Source: CAYUUR01 sp052034685 (GTDB lineage: Bacteria > Patescibacteriota > Saccharimonadia > Saccharimonadales > CAYUUR01). Taken from it: a stretch of DNA of 22,605 nucleotides. The notes beneath the pieces were generated by a model. That model did no database searches and was not told where the DNA came from. It saw only the letters and a program-made list of their open reading frames with translations. Within the stretch, counting starts at the first letter, position 1; the number at the start of each line of letters is the position of its first letter. Positions 1 to 6,722 of the stretch are shown here, in pieces. A program made the position numbers and the translations under genes. Location of the stretch: positions 1 to 22,605 of the forward strand of contig JBPOIH010000017.1 of NCBI GenBank assembly GCA_052034685.1. The letters run 5' to 3'.

Positions 1-56
1 CCCGAGCAAAGCACGGCGCACAGATTAACGTGCGTTGCCCTGCTCCCGCTACCAAG
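1..56 (+). repeat. Repeated intergenic element, copy A (3' part, cut by window edge)
   Basis: Contains the 3' signature shared with three other places in the first 2 kb: GTGCGTTGCCCTGCTC at 30-45. It folds locally: GAGCA (4-8) can pair with TGCTC (41-45), enclosing GCGCAC (16-21) paired with GTGCGT (30-35). The element is followed directly by an intrinsic terminator at 62-89, so it is probably transcribed rightwards, either as the end of an RNA or as a leader. Its 5' part lies outside the window. The function is unknown and I do not recognise a named RNA family. Confidence 0.45.
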
Positions 57-59
57 AAA

Positions 60-89
60 AGAGACTTGTCCTTGGGACAGGTCTTTTTT
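60..89 (+). terminator. Intrinsic (Rho-independent) terminator
   Basis: A ten-pair stem, AGACTTGTCC (62-71) with GGACAGGTCT (75-84) including one G-U pair, closes a three-base TTG loop. It runs into six T residues (84-89) and is preceded by an A-rich tract. This ends whatever transcript enters from the left, including repeat copy A. Confidence 0.85.
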
Positions 90-108
90 CTTGGCCGTGA
101 GTCAGACT

Positions 109-240
109 CGGTTCTGCGACTCGACAGATCTGCTGGCGAAAGTCGCGGTTCGGTCATCAAAGCCGCGCGCACCAGGCTTCCTTGCAAGAGGCCTGGGAGC
201 ATGGCTGCAGATGTGCATTGCCTTGCTCGTGCTACGTAGA
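109..240 (+). repeat. Repeated intergenic element, copy B (full length)
   Basis: Shares with copy C (1505-1635) an exact 15-mer GCTGGCGAAAGTCGC at 132-146 and an exact 12-mer ATGTGCATTGCC at 211-222. The distance between the two is 79 bases here and 81 in C. Foldable parts: GCGACT (117-122) with AGTCGC (141-146); CCAGGC with GCCTGG around a CCTTGCAAG loop (about 172-197); and GAGCA (197-201) with TGCTC (224-228) around a TGCA/TGCA stem. The second hairpin is kept in C with changed bases on both sides (CCCGG/CCGGG), which favours a structured RNA over coding sequence. Strand is assumed from the fold. Confidence 0.55.
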
Positions 241-250
241 ATTAAAACTT

Positions 251-856
251 TCAGATAATCTTTATCTTTTTAACCTTATAGTTGCATCCTATACCGTACT
301 TGAAAATGCCGTATTGAGTTTCATGATGAGGCTTCGGTGTGACGTAGTGTAATGAGAACTGACACAACACCCCGTTACCTTGAGTCTTCTCTCCCTCAAT
401 TTCCATTGCCCCATACTTGTTGGGTTGCAACATCTCACCAGTTGCTGGCTTTATCAAAGTATCGTTCCAACTGTTCACGCTTGTTAGAGTACCTACATCC
501 CACCCATCCTTAAGTAACGTGTCGTACAAATCTCTAATTATGGCGTAGTTTTCTTCGGCTTTTGCTTTCGGAGCAACCTGGACCTCATACTCAATTGAAC
601 AATAGCGGTCTGGTGAAGAAAATTTAACCGATGAATCACGGCACGAAAATGCTTTCTCGGTTTGCGAAATATCTACTTCGTCAAAGTATCTATTTACTCG
701 GCTTGCGATAACCGGTGCATCTGACTTCAGTCTTTTCTCGGCTGACGAATTACTCAGATTGAAATAGATTGTGGTGAATACTAAACAACCCGTGACAAAT
801 AGGAAGGGTATACTCAGATACAGTATCAATTTCTTATGTTTTCCAAAGAAGTTCAT
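251..856 (-). CDS. Putative lipoprotein or membrane-anchored hypothetical protein
   Basis: A 201-residue protein that I do not recognise. The N-terminus has lysines (KHKK), a hydrophobic stretch of about 17 residues, and VTGC at about residues 21-24, which fits a lipobox. The hydrophobic stretch continues past the cysteine, so an uncleaved membrane anchor is the alternative. The remaining 165 residues look extracytoplasmic and hold four further cysteines (SCRD, RYCS, VLCQ, IGCN) that could form two disulfides. I start at the ATG at 856; an in-frame TTG at 862 would add two residues. A TATAAT box lies just upstream (868-873, minus strand), so the mRNA leader would be only a few bases long. The gene is convergent with copy B of the intergenic repeat. 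It is more AT-rich than the metabolic genes further right. Confidence 0.7.
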   Translation of the reverse strand: MNFFGKHKKLILYLSIPFLFVTGCLVFTTIYFNLSNSSAEKRLKSDAPVIASRVNRYFDEVDISQTEKAFSCRDSSVKFSSPDRYCSIEYEVQVAPKAKAEENYAIIRDLYDTLLKDGWDVGTLTSVNSWNDTLIKPATGEMLQPNKYGAMEIEGEKTQGNGVLCQFSLHYVTPKPHHETQYGIFKYGIGCNYKVKKIKII

Positions 857-867
857 TGGCAAACTGT

Positions 868-873
868 ATTATA
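868..873 (-). promoter_or_regulatory. -10 box of the putative lipoprotein gene
   Basis: Perfect TATAAT on the minus strand. The next start codons are TTG at 862 (5 bases later) and ATG at 856 (11 bases later). No convincing -35 box is seen. Confidence 0.5.
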
Positions 874-888
874 CACTCAAACATTATT

Positions 889-975
889 GCTTGGCAGACA
901 GGCGGGCCGCTACCAAGCATAGGCACTATACTTCCTGGCAGGGAGATCTTTTCTTTTTGCTCATGCTTGCAATGA
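889..975. repeat. Hairpin-rich intergenic stretch, possible degenerate copy of the repeated element
   Basis: GCTTGG (889-894) pairs with CCAAGC (913-918). CTTCCTGGCAGGGAG at 931-945 closely matches CCTCCTTGCAGGGAG in copy C. CTCAT (961 region) can pair with ATGAG (971-975). The diagnostic GCTGGCGAAAGTCGC core is absent, so membership in the family is uncertain. The stretch also supplies promoter elements for the gene at 1016: TTGCAA at 967-972 and GATAAT at 989-994, spaced 16 bp. Confidence 0.3.
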
Positions 976-1015
976 GATTGGTAAAATGGATAATCAATTA
1001 GTAACAGGAGTATAT

Positions 1016-1486
1016 ATGGCAGAGAGATTACTTTTTCAAGATGTGGCCGTCGATAACTTTAATGAGTTATTAGATAGTGAAAGAACCGCCCTACAAAGAA
1101 GATTGCTCACACCAGAAGAAGCCCAAGCTTTTGTTGTTAGACTAAATACCGAGCATTCGGGTGTATTAGGCAGAGTCTTGAAAATTGTATGTGGTCAGGT
1201 ATATATCTTAGGCAATGGTGATGTCAGGGGTATAAGTGACTCAACCGGTCGTGACTATTCTGAGCGTAGTAACAGCGGTTTACAAGCAAGTGGTGAAACA
1301 CTACGCTTCGATGTGCTTCAGCATAGTGATGAACTAATAAACCGCGGCACATTTTTACCTGTTTCTGAGCCGTGTTTTGTATATAACGAGCAGAATCCTA
1401 TGGTGCGTTTACATCCGCAACCAGATGTACTGGAATACTATGTGCCACTTATTCGTACAACTCGATTAGAACCGATAGAGCAGTAA
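1016..1486 (+). CDS. Hypothetical protein, 156 residues
   Basis: I do not recognise this protein. The start at 1016 is chosen because AGGAG at 1006-1010 sits five bases upstream; an in-frame ATG at 986 has no such site. There is no signal peptide and no membrane segment, so it is probably cytoplasmic. The first 50 residues are predicted helical and charged (LLDSERTALQRRLLTPEEAQ), and the rest is mixed with several beta-like stretches (VLKIVCGQVYILGNG). It stands alone between two hairpin-rich intergenic regions, with repeat copy C starting about 20 bases after its stop. Codon use is AT-rich relative to the carotenoid and kinase genes, which fits an accessory region. Confidence 0.75.
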   Translation: MAERLLFQDVAVDNFNELLDSERTALQRRLLTPEEAQAFVVRLNTEHSGVLGRVLKIVCGQVYILGNGDVRGISDSTGRDYSERSNSGLQASGETLRFDVLQHSDELINRGTFLPVSEPCFVYNEQNPMVRLHPQPDVLEYYVPLIRTTRLEPIEQ

Positions 1487-1504
1487 CTAAGTTTCACAAA
1501 AAAG

Positions 1505-1635
1505 TCCTCCGAGCCAGCTCCGCTGGCGAAAGTCGCTTGTAGGTTCATGACGAGCTCTCGCACCCGGCCTCCTTGCAGGGAGTCCGGGGAGAAAGTGAGG
1601 AAATGTGCATTGCCCCGCTCTCACGGCCACAAGAA
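1505..1635 (+). repeat. Repeated intergenic element, copy C (full length)
   Basis: Carries GCTGGCGAAAGTCGC at 1522-1536 and ATGTGCATTGCC at 1603-1614, identical to copy B and at nearly the same spacing. Foldable parts: GCCAGC with GCTGGC (about 1513-1526), and CCCGG with CCGGG around a TCCTTGCAGGGA loop (about 1563-1588). The CGCTC end matches the TGCTC end of A, B and D. It lies between the stop at 1486 and the small membrane-peptide gene at 1715. No terminator follows. Confidence 0.55.
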
Positions 1636-1714
1636 CAATAGCCTCACCTCAATAAAGTCTTTTCTGTTTATAGTATATAGATTATGCTTAACTCAAAGTT
1701 AACAAGGAATGCAA

Positions 1715-1882
1715 ATGGCCAGACAAGAACCACGTACTAAAGAATTCGTAAAACATGAACACAAAATCATGATTCTCCTTGGCTTAGTGATTGTCCTATT
1801 TACATATGATTCTACAAGTCACATTGGGGTGATCTTTGGCTCACTCATAATTGGTGTTGGTTTGGCGCGGATTAAAGATTAA
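1715..1882 (+). CDS. Small membrane protein, 55 residues
   Basis: A short ORF with ATG at 1715 and AAGGA (1704-1708) at proper spacing. The protein begins MARQEPRTKEFVKHEHK, a basic soluble stretch. Two hydrophobic segments follow: about residues 18-30 (IMILLGLVIVLFT) and about 37-52 (IGVIFGSLIIGVGLAR), separated by a short polar turn YDSTSH, and it ends in IKD. This reads as a two-pass membrane peptide with the N-terminus probably inside. I cannot name a family. It sits between repeat copies C and D. A weak promoter (TATGCT at about 1684) lies about 30 bases upstream. Confidence 0.6.
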   Translation: MARQEPRTKEFVKHEHKIMILLGLVIVLFTYDSTSHIGVIFGSLIIGVGLARIKD

Positions 1883-1997
1883 GTCCTGGCAGGATTGTTC
1901 TCGCAGCTAAGGATCGCAATGATCACAGCCACAAGACTGACTTGAAAAGACATAAAGATGAGTGCAAAAGTGCATTATCCTGCTCCTTGTCCGTCCT
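1883..1997 (+). repeat. Repeated intergenic element, copy D (diverged)
   Basis: Ends with GTGCATTATCC TGCTC (1970-1985), matching the 3' signature of A-C. TGCA (1963-1966) can pair with TGCA (1971-1974), and GAG (1959 region) with CTC (1983-1985). Other small hairpins are TCCTGGCAGGA (1884-1894), GATC/GATC (1910-1923) and CAAG/CTTG (1932-1944). The GCTGGCGAAAGTCGC core is missing. It sits directly upstream of the hydrolase promoter. Confidence 0.35.
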
Positions 1998-2020
1998 TAC
2001 AGAACGATGGACAACGTTTC

Positions 2021-2029
2021 TGATATGAT
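2021..2029 (+). promoter_or_regulatory. Extended -10 promoter, leaderless start
   Basis: TGATATGAT is an extended -10 box (TG-n-TATGAT). It ends six bases before the ATG at 2036, so transcription should begin at or next to the start codon. No -35 match and no Shine-Dalgarno sequence are present. Confidence 0.55.
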
Positions 2030-2035
2030 TGGTTC

Positions 2036-2608
2036 ATGAATCATCCAGAAAGCGTCATCTATATTGCGGGCATTGGTGGCCTACCTGAGGTACAGGATAC
2101 ATTGACCGAGCTATGGGGGCCGTATGGTTTATATCTCGAACACCAGCCGATTGATTGGACCGCTACAGACTACGAACAAAGGCTCGGCAGTATTGGTGAG
2201 CGAATACTCTATCTAGCTGAAAACGAGAGAGTATCCCTAGTGGGCGCAAGCGGTGGGGGTAAGCCTGTCATGAGTCTGCTGGCCAGGCATCCAGATTACG
2301 TTCATCGCACAGTGACCATCAGCAGCAAAGTAAACCCGTACGATATTGGCTCTGGCACACGCCAAGCATATCCAAACCTTGTCTTGTCATCAGATATACT
2401 ACCAGACGAACTCAACCAGATAACTGCCGAGATGCGCAAGCGTGTATTATGCGTCCATCCGCTAAGCGACGAAATCGTCGCCCCTGAAGACGCAGTGCTT
2501 GAAGGCGCAAACCAACACGCCGTCCAAGCAGATGGACACGTTGCCGGCATTGCCCGTGCGCTGACAGTTGATAGCAACGTTATCATTGACTTCATCCGTC
2601 AAGATTAG
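2036..2608 (+). CDS. Alpha/beta-hydrolase-like protein
   Basis: A 190-residue cytoplasmic protein with the features of a small serine hydrolase. The nucleophile elbow is at residues 70-74 (GASGG, Ser72), an acid is likely at Asp145 in HPLSDEIV, and a histidine sits near the end at His168 (DGHVAG), giving a plausible Ser-Asp-His triad in canonical order. IYIAGIGG near residue 10 fits the first core strand and oxyanion loop. The substrate is unknown; the family includes esterases, lipases and peptidases, and at 190 residues there is little room for a lid domain. It appears to be translated from a leaderless mRNA (extended -10 six bases upstream). The coupled PP-loop/aminotransferase pair follows after 56 bases on the same strand, so a shared transcript is possible but not required. 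Confidence 0.7.
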   Translation: MNHPESVIYIAGIGGLPEVQDTLTELWGPYGLYLEHQPIDWTATDYEQRLGSIGERILYLAENERVSLVGASGGGKPVMSLLARHPDYVHRTVTISSKVNPYDIGSGTRQAYPNLVLSSDILPDELNQITAEMRKRVLCVHPLSDEIVAPEDAVLEGANQHAVQADGHVAGIARALTVDSNVIIDFIRQD

Positions 2609-2664
2609 ATACTTCTGTATACTAATTGGAAGAATTACATAATACGCGGGAAGTCACGGAATAG

Positions 2665-3309
2665 ATGTTAAAGAAAAATCGCACACTGGTAATGCTGTCT
2701 GGGGGTATCGACTCAACTGCTGCCCTATGGCACGTACTTAACCATCCCGAGGAGTATGGCGAAGTGCACGTCCACCACATCCATATAAAGAACATGGAGC
2801 GGCGCTGGCAGGCAGAAACCGCTGCTGTCCAGGCAATCTACGGGTACCTGCGCAAGAACACCTCGACTCCTTTCACTACCAGCGAATCAACGATCAATAC
2901 ACCAAATTTTGGTAATCATTTTTTGTATGATGTCGAGGTTATGGGCTTCATTACAGGCTACATGACATCACGCGACCCGAGCATTACCAAAGTGGTTATT
3001 GCCGCGACCAAGACTGACTTTGACCTTGGCGTTAAAGAGTCCGTCATGCGCGGCAAACGCATGCACAATGCCTATCATCCTGATGAAAATGACCACAGTG
3101 CTCAGATTAAAGAATATCCCCACGGTCACCTGACAAAAGAAGAAGTCTACAAAACACTGCCACCAGAACTGGCCGCATTAACATGGTCGTGCCGAACGCC
3201 CCACTATGTAAAAGGTAAACCGATGGAATGCGGACAGTGCAAAACCTGCAAGATAGAAATGAAGGACATTACACGGCCTGAATCAGCTAGCCGGAGGATT
3301 ACAGGATGA
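2665..3309 (+). CDS. QueC-family PP-loop ATPase (7-cyano-7-deazaguanine synthase-like)
   Basis: A 214-residue protein. The PP-loop SGGIDST at residues 12-18 binds ATP. The C-terminal cluster Cys176, Cys189, Cys192, Cys195 (TWSC ... ECGQCKTC) matches the QueC zinc site in spacing and in the preceding TWS. Classical QueC uses ATP and ammonia to turn 7-carboxy-7-deazaguanine into preQ0, the precursor of queuosine and of 7-deazaguanine DNA modifications. Length is normal for QueC. No queD, queE, queF, tgt or dpd gene is in the window, so the pathway role is open. QueC homologues also occur in defence systems such as Qat, and this one may act on a different acid. Its stop overlaps the next start by four bases (ATGA), so the two are translationally coupled. 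A TATACT box at about 2618 could be its promoter. Confidence 0.8.
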   Translation: MLKKNRTLVMLSGGIDSTAALWHVLNHPEEYGEVHVHHIHIKNMERRWQAETAAVQAIYGYLRKNTSTPFTTSESTINTPNFGNHFLYDVEVMGFITGYMTSRDPSITKVVIAATKTDFDLGVKESVMRGKRMHNAYHPDENDHSAQIKEYPHGHLTKEEVYKTLPPELAALTWSCRTPHYVKGKPMECGQCKTCKIEMKDITRPESASRRITG

Positions 3310-4340
3310 GTGAGCGGCTCATGGTTGAGCACAGTGATCTGATTGTTCCCATCCTTTGCTATCCCTTTCCGGAAGTACGGGAATTGTTGGGGGATTTGCA
3401 CTTATCCGAGTCTTTCCATATGGATGCGTTGACCCTACCTGAGGCAAGAGAACTTCTGTATGAGGGGGGCTATAGTTTTAGCCCCGACCTAGAAATACCG
3501 ACAGATCCGGGCGAACGGGTTGATTTTGAACATATTCACGAGCCGGTGACGGCGCGGATTACTGAACGTAATGAGCCACTGTTACCAGGCCTGGCTGATT
3601 TTGAAAAGCAATACGCCACGCACGGGTCGGCAGAGGCAATATTCCGTTTGATGGCAGGCTGGTCCGCGACCGGCAAAATGACCGAACTTGGTTTTTTGAA
3701 GAGCGACTACGATGGCTACGTACTTGAAGCAATGGGATTGAACATCCCCATCCACGACGTGCCCTCATTAGAATCAGTGGGAGACCCTGTTGAGGGCAGG
3801 ATTTGGTTCTTGTCCAACCCAAGTGCGATTGATGGGAACTGGCACGAGGATGAAATGCTGCAGGACTTCATTGCGGCAGGTCACAATATTGTCCTGGATT
3901 ATGCCTACGGCGGCTTAACACCGGAAGAACATCCACTTGACGTGTCAGCGCCAAATATTCAGGCTGTACTGACTTCGCCATCTAAAATTTTTGGCGTCTT
4001 TAACCATCGTTATACTGGCGTTGCCTATACCAGGGAAAATGTCGGCTCACTACTGAGTACAATGTGGTTCAAGTCTGTCCCGGCGCTAATGGACACACTC
4101 ATGCTCTATGAAGCCTTCGAGCCAACGGAGCTTCCACAAAAATACCGAGAAAAGCAGCTGATTATTTGCCAAGCGCTTACGGAACTGATCGGAAAAACCA
4201 TTAAGCCGAGCGACAACATTCTCATGGCACACACCGACGAAGCTTTGCAGCCCGAATACGGATTGTTTGCGACAGAATCAGGCATGTATCGTCTTCGTTT
4301 ATCCAAGCTTTTCGCACAACTTGAATTTCAAAAAGGCTGA
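3306..4340 (+). CDS. PLP-dependent aminotransferase-like protein (fold type I)
   Basis: A 344-residue protein whose central part has class I/II aminotransferase landmarks in order: Asn171-Pro172 (SNPSAIDG); Asp198 with Tyr201 (LDYAYG), matching the Asp that contacts the pyridine nitrogen and the Tyr that contacts O3'; Ser226-Lys227 (SPSKIFG), where Lys227 would form the Schiff base; and Arg235, a likely phosphate ligand. Arg329 or Arg331 could bind a substrate carboxylate. The N-terminal 100 residues are unusual, and the whole is shorter than the usual 380-400. It overlaps the QueC-like gene by four bases, so the two products probably act in one pathway. No known queuosine enzyme is a PLP aminotransferase, so the reaction is unknown. 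TGA is the stop codon here. Family confidence is moderate because overall similarity cannot be measured by eye. Confidence 0.65.
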   Translation: MSERLMVEHSDLIVPILCYPFPEVRELLGDLHLSESFHMDALTLPEARELLYEGGYSFSPDLEIPTDPGERVDFEHIHEPVTARITERNEPLLPGLADFEKQYATHGSAEAIFRLMAGWSATGKMTELGFLKSDYDGYVLEAMGLNIPIHDVPSLESVGDPVEGRIWFLSNPSAIDGNWHEDEMLQDFIAAGHNIVLDYAYGGLTPEEHPLDVSAPNIQAVLTSPSKIFGVFNHRYTGVAYTRENVGSLLSTMWFKSVPALMDTLMLYEAFEPTELPQKYREKQLIICQALTELIGKTIKPSDNILMAHTDEALQPEYGLFATESGMYRLRLSKLFAQLEFQKG

Positions 4341-4371
4341 CAGACAGTAACGGTGCTCGCTACATCTGTCA
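4338..4371. repeat. Inverted repeat between aminotransferase-like gene and surface-protein promoter
   Basis: TGACAGA (4338-4344) is perfectly repeated in inverse as TCTGTCA (4365-4371) around a 20-base loop. It begins in the stop codon of the upstream gene and ends five bases before a -35 box. There is no T tract, so it is either a weak transcript-end hairpin or an operator. Confidence 0.4.
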
Positions 4372-4376
4372 AACAC

Positions 4377-4405
4377 TTGTTTAAATACCAAACCGGCCGT
4401 ATACT
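4377..4405 (+). promoter_or_regulatory. Promoter of the surface-protein gene
   Basis: TTGTTT (4377-4382) and TATACT (4400-4405) are separated by exactly 17 bp. The expected start of transcription is near 4412, giving a leader of about 24 bases that includes a purine-rich AAAGAGATAA stretch before the TTG start. Confidence 0.7.
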
Positions 4406-4435
4406 TAAACATAAGAGTAAAGAGATAATCTGATT

Positions 4436-6106
4436 TTGACTAAACTTACAAGCGCTCGAGGTAAATCAAAAAAATACGCAGTTGCCAGCGCAACCGCGTC
4501 AACGGCGCTTATGGCGGCTCATTCAGTAATGCCAGCTGTTGTATTTGCCGCCAACCAGTACGATTGGATCAGACAAGACAGCATAGAGTTAGCGGGTGGC
4601 CAATTAGCAATAACCGCCATATCAGCCACCGGCAGTCATCTGATGGTCAGCGGCGGTGAAGGCGACCCAGGACTTCATATTTCCGCTAATTATGGTGCGA
4701 CATGGGAGAATGTCGCCGAAGAGATGGATCCGGGCAATATACATACGTGGACAGCTGTTGATGTGTCTAACGATGGGCAGACCATGGTCGCTGTGAGCGA
4801 AGATACCTATGACGGCGATCTGTTTAGCACTGTAGAAGGGAAAATTTTCATCTCGACTGACGCTGGCGACAGCTGGAGTAATGTTAGTCCGGCAGGTACC
4901 GACGACTGGTCTGATATTGTTGTTTCTGGTGATGGCACGACCATAGCGGCCGTGACAGTTGCCAGTGGCGATGTATACATATCAGAAAATGGTGGCACAG
5001 ACTGGACAACAAGCGCCTTTGACAGTGGCGCTTCGAGTGGCAAAAATATTGCTATATCAGACAATGGTGAGAAAATACTGGTAGGTGGCGAGAATACCAT
5101 GAACATTTACACGCACCTATTTATATCTGGAAATGGTGGAGGCGACTGGACAGAGATTGACCCTAACTCAGAAGATGAGATACACAGCATGAGCCCAGCG
5201 ATGTCCGCAGATGGCAGCACCATAGCGGTTGCAACAACGGGCTACGACGCTGGCGGCAATGACGCAATATTTATCTCAGAAAACGATGGCACAGGCTGGA
5301 GCGATGTCTCGCCCAATGATGAAATAATACTGTCAGGGTGGAGCGACTTAAGTATGTCTGACGATGGCGCAACGCTAACCGCGGTAGACCATACCAACAG
5401 TAAAATATACATTTCGAATGATACAGGCGAGAACTGGAACGAAGAGGACCCGGGTGAAGCTGACGAAGACAACTTGGTTGCAGCTGACCTCAATGCTGAC
5501 GGGTCAAAGATCATTGCAGTCAGTGAAGATGCTGCGTTTCTCAACTTTGCTAGTGAACCCGTTGCTGGGCCGACCGTTACATTGAGTAATGCTGAGAACG
5601 GCAAAACAGTAACGATTACGACCCCTGAAGGCACCACTATCACCTGTTCGTCGGCCGTAAAAGAGTCAGGTCTCGACGCTCAAGATGGCAGCTACGCCTA
5701 CCCGCTCGGTTTGGTTGATTTCTGCTTTAGTGGCGCGGAGACGAATAATGAAGTTTCGTTGCTATTTGTGACCGATCTAAAGCCTGATGAGGTTGTGGTA
5801 CGCAAATACAATCCTACCAATAATGAATATGCCACCGTGAATGACGCGAGCTTATCAGAGACAAGTTACGAAGGCAAAAATGCGCTCCTCGTGACGTATA
5901 ACATCGTCGACAACGGGCCGCTTGATCTCGACCTGGATAACGGCGAAATAGCTGACCCGGTAGGACTCGCCATTGCAGACGAAGCCCTCGCCGACACCGG
6001 CGACAACGCGAGTACTTCAGGACTGATCGCAATTGGCCTTTTGGGCATAGGCTTTACGTTCATCCTGCGGCACCGAAAACAACTGACTAACAGCATGAGC
6101 CGCTAG
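4436..6106 (+). CDS. Secreted Asp-box beta-propeller surface protein with LADTG sorting signal
   Basis: A 556-residue protein beginning with TTG. Residues 1-39 form a long signal peptide: a basic n-region (KLTSARGKSKK), an alanine-rich core, and likely cleavage after VFAA. Six Asp-box motifs of the S-x-D/N-x-G-x-x-W type follow at roughly 45-55-residue steps (such as STDAGDSW, SENGGTDW, SGNGGGDW, SNDTGENW), each preceded by an (I/V)(F/Y)IS strand. They imply a propeller of the sialidase/BNR/Ycf48-like kind, but catalytic sialidase residues are not recognisable. Residues about 380-500 form a separate beta-rich domain with a Cys pair. The tail has LADTG, a hydrophobic segment and RHRK, the layout of a sortase substrate with Ala in place of Pro. 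No sortase gene is in the window. It probably mediates adhesion or surface recognition, for instance of a host cell. Confidence 0.85.
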   Translation: MTKLTSARGKSKKYAVASATASTALMAAHSVMPAVVFAANQYDWIRQDSIELAGGQLAITAISATGSHLMVSGGEGDPGLHISANYGATWENVAEEMDPGNIHTWTAVDVSNDGQTMVAVSEDTYDGDLFSTVEGKIFISTDAGDSWSNVSPAGTDDWSDIVVSGDGTTIAAVTVASGDVYISENGGTDWTTSAFDSGASSGKNIAISDNGEKILVGGENTMNIYTHLFISGNGGGDWTEIDPNSEDEIHSMSPAMSADGSTIAVATTGYDAGGNDAIFISENDGTGWSDVSPNDEIILSGWSDLSMSDDGATLTAVDHTNSKIYISNDTGENWNEEDPGEADEDNLVAADLNADGSKIIAVSEDAAFLNFASEPVAGPTVTLSNAENGKTVTITTPEGTTITCSSAVKESGLDAQDGSYAYPLGLVDFCFSGAETNNEVSLLFVTDLKPDEVVVRKYNPTNNEYATVNDASLSETSYEGKNALLVTYNIVDNGPLDLDLDNGEIADPVGLAIADEALADTGDNASTSGLIAIGLLGIGFTFILRHRKQLTNSMSR

Positions 6107-6134
6107 ACTCCAGCCTAATTTGTACATGCTTCCA

Positions 6135-6160
6135 TGAAAAGAGACCCATCCTTTTGACGG
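6135..6160 (+). terminator. Weak terminator-like hairpin
   Basis: ACCCATC pairs with GACGGGT around a CTTTT loop with one mismatch, after an AAAAGAG tract like that preceding the strong terminator at 62-89. The following bases are only partly T-rich (AGTATTGTTT), so termination may be inefficient. Confidence 0.4.
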
Positions 6161-6170
6161 GTAGTATTGT

Positions 6171-6199
6171 TTGACTATAGCCAGGTTACATTGTAGTAT
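6171..6199 (+). promoter_or_regulatory. Promoter with leaderless start
   Basis: TTGACT (6171-6176) and TAGTAT (6194-6199) are spaced by 17 bp. The -10 box ends six bases before the ATG at 6206, so the mRNA should start at or beside the start codon. No Shine-Dalgarno sequence is present. Confidence 0.65.
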
Positions 6200-6205
6200 T
6201 GCGAT

Positions 6206-6703
6206 ATGTTAACGAATAATGAGAGTCTCGATTACGCCGATTTGATTCGGCCACTTTCTTTAGAAGCACTTGAGTACTTTGCATCAGGCGATATTCCGGT
6301 TGCAGTATCATATGATTCACCATTACGGTGTAAGTTTATTCGTTACGGTGAAGCGATGATAATTGGCGCAGCGATTGACTTTGGCAAGCCTGACTACAGA
6401 GGGAGACAGGCATCCATACTGCACGTCAATCTCTTTGAAATTCTGCTAATGAATGATGAAGCCTTTGGCGAAGCACAAACTGCTGCAGAAGCAGAGCCAT
6501 TCAGTACCGGAGGCAGGCACGAAGGGATCTTCAACGACGGCGGATATGCCACAATAGGTACAGACGGCACGTCGCCAGTTTCACTCGTTCTACGCCGTGA
6601 TAGTTACGATTTTGGCCGGGCAGATGAGCAGGGTCGTCTGCATTCTGTCGAGATAGCTCAGCAACTTGTCGGCGACTCCATCACAGTCAGCGCCGAAGAC
6701 TAG
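6206..6703 (+). CDS. Hypothetical protein, 165 residues
   Basis: I do not recognise this protein. It is acidic, has no signal peptide or membrane segment, and is probably cytoplasmic. Predicted secondary structure alternates: an N-terminal helix (DYADLIRPLSLEALEYFAS), then several strands (IPVAVSY, CKFIRYGEAMIIGAAI, ASILHVNLFEILLM), a Gly-rich loop (FSTGGRHEGIFNDGGYATIGTDG) and a final beta-alpha unit. It starts six bases after a good -10 box and lacks a ribosome binding site, so it is very likely leaderless. Its neighbours give no functional hint: the upstream surface gene has its own promoter and the downstream GNAT gene is convergent, 19 bases away. Confidence 0.75.
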   Translation: MLTNNESLDYADLIRPLSLEALEYFASGDIPVAVSYDSPLRCKFIRYGEAMIIGAAIDFGKPDYRGRQASILHVNLFEILLMNDEAFGEAQTAAEAEPFSTGGRHEGIFNDGGYATIGTDGTSPVSLVLRRDSYDFGRADEQGRLHSVEIAQQLVGDSITVSAED

Positions 6704-6722
6704 TTGTCAACAACCAGTCAGC

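Noticed and set aside
30..239. Open frame of 69 codons on the plus strand
   Set aside because: It runs through the terminator at 60-89 and through repeat copies A and B, has no ribosome site, and its composition follows the hairpins rather than a protein.
1684..1694. ATTATGCTTAA shared by 1682-1692 and 7489-7499 as a common promoter
   Set aside because: Only 11 bases match, with no convincing -35 at either place; chance is a sufficient explanation.
4338..4340. Recoding of UGA as in Gracilibacteria or SR1
   Set aside because: TGA ends several full-length genes at sensible places (4340, 13623), so the code appears standard.
5242..5643. 133-codon minus-strand frame inside the surface-protein gene
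   Set aside because: It is a shadow of the Ser/Asp-rich coding strand, has no promoter or ribosome site, and the plus-strand gene has clear domains.
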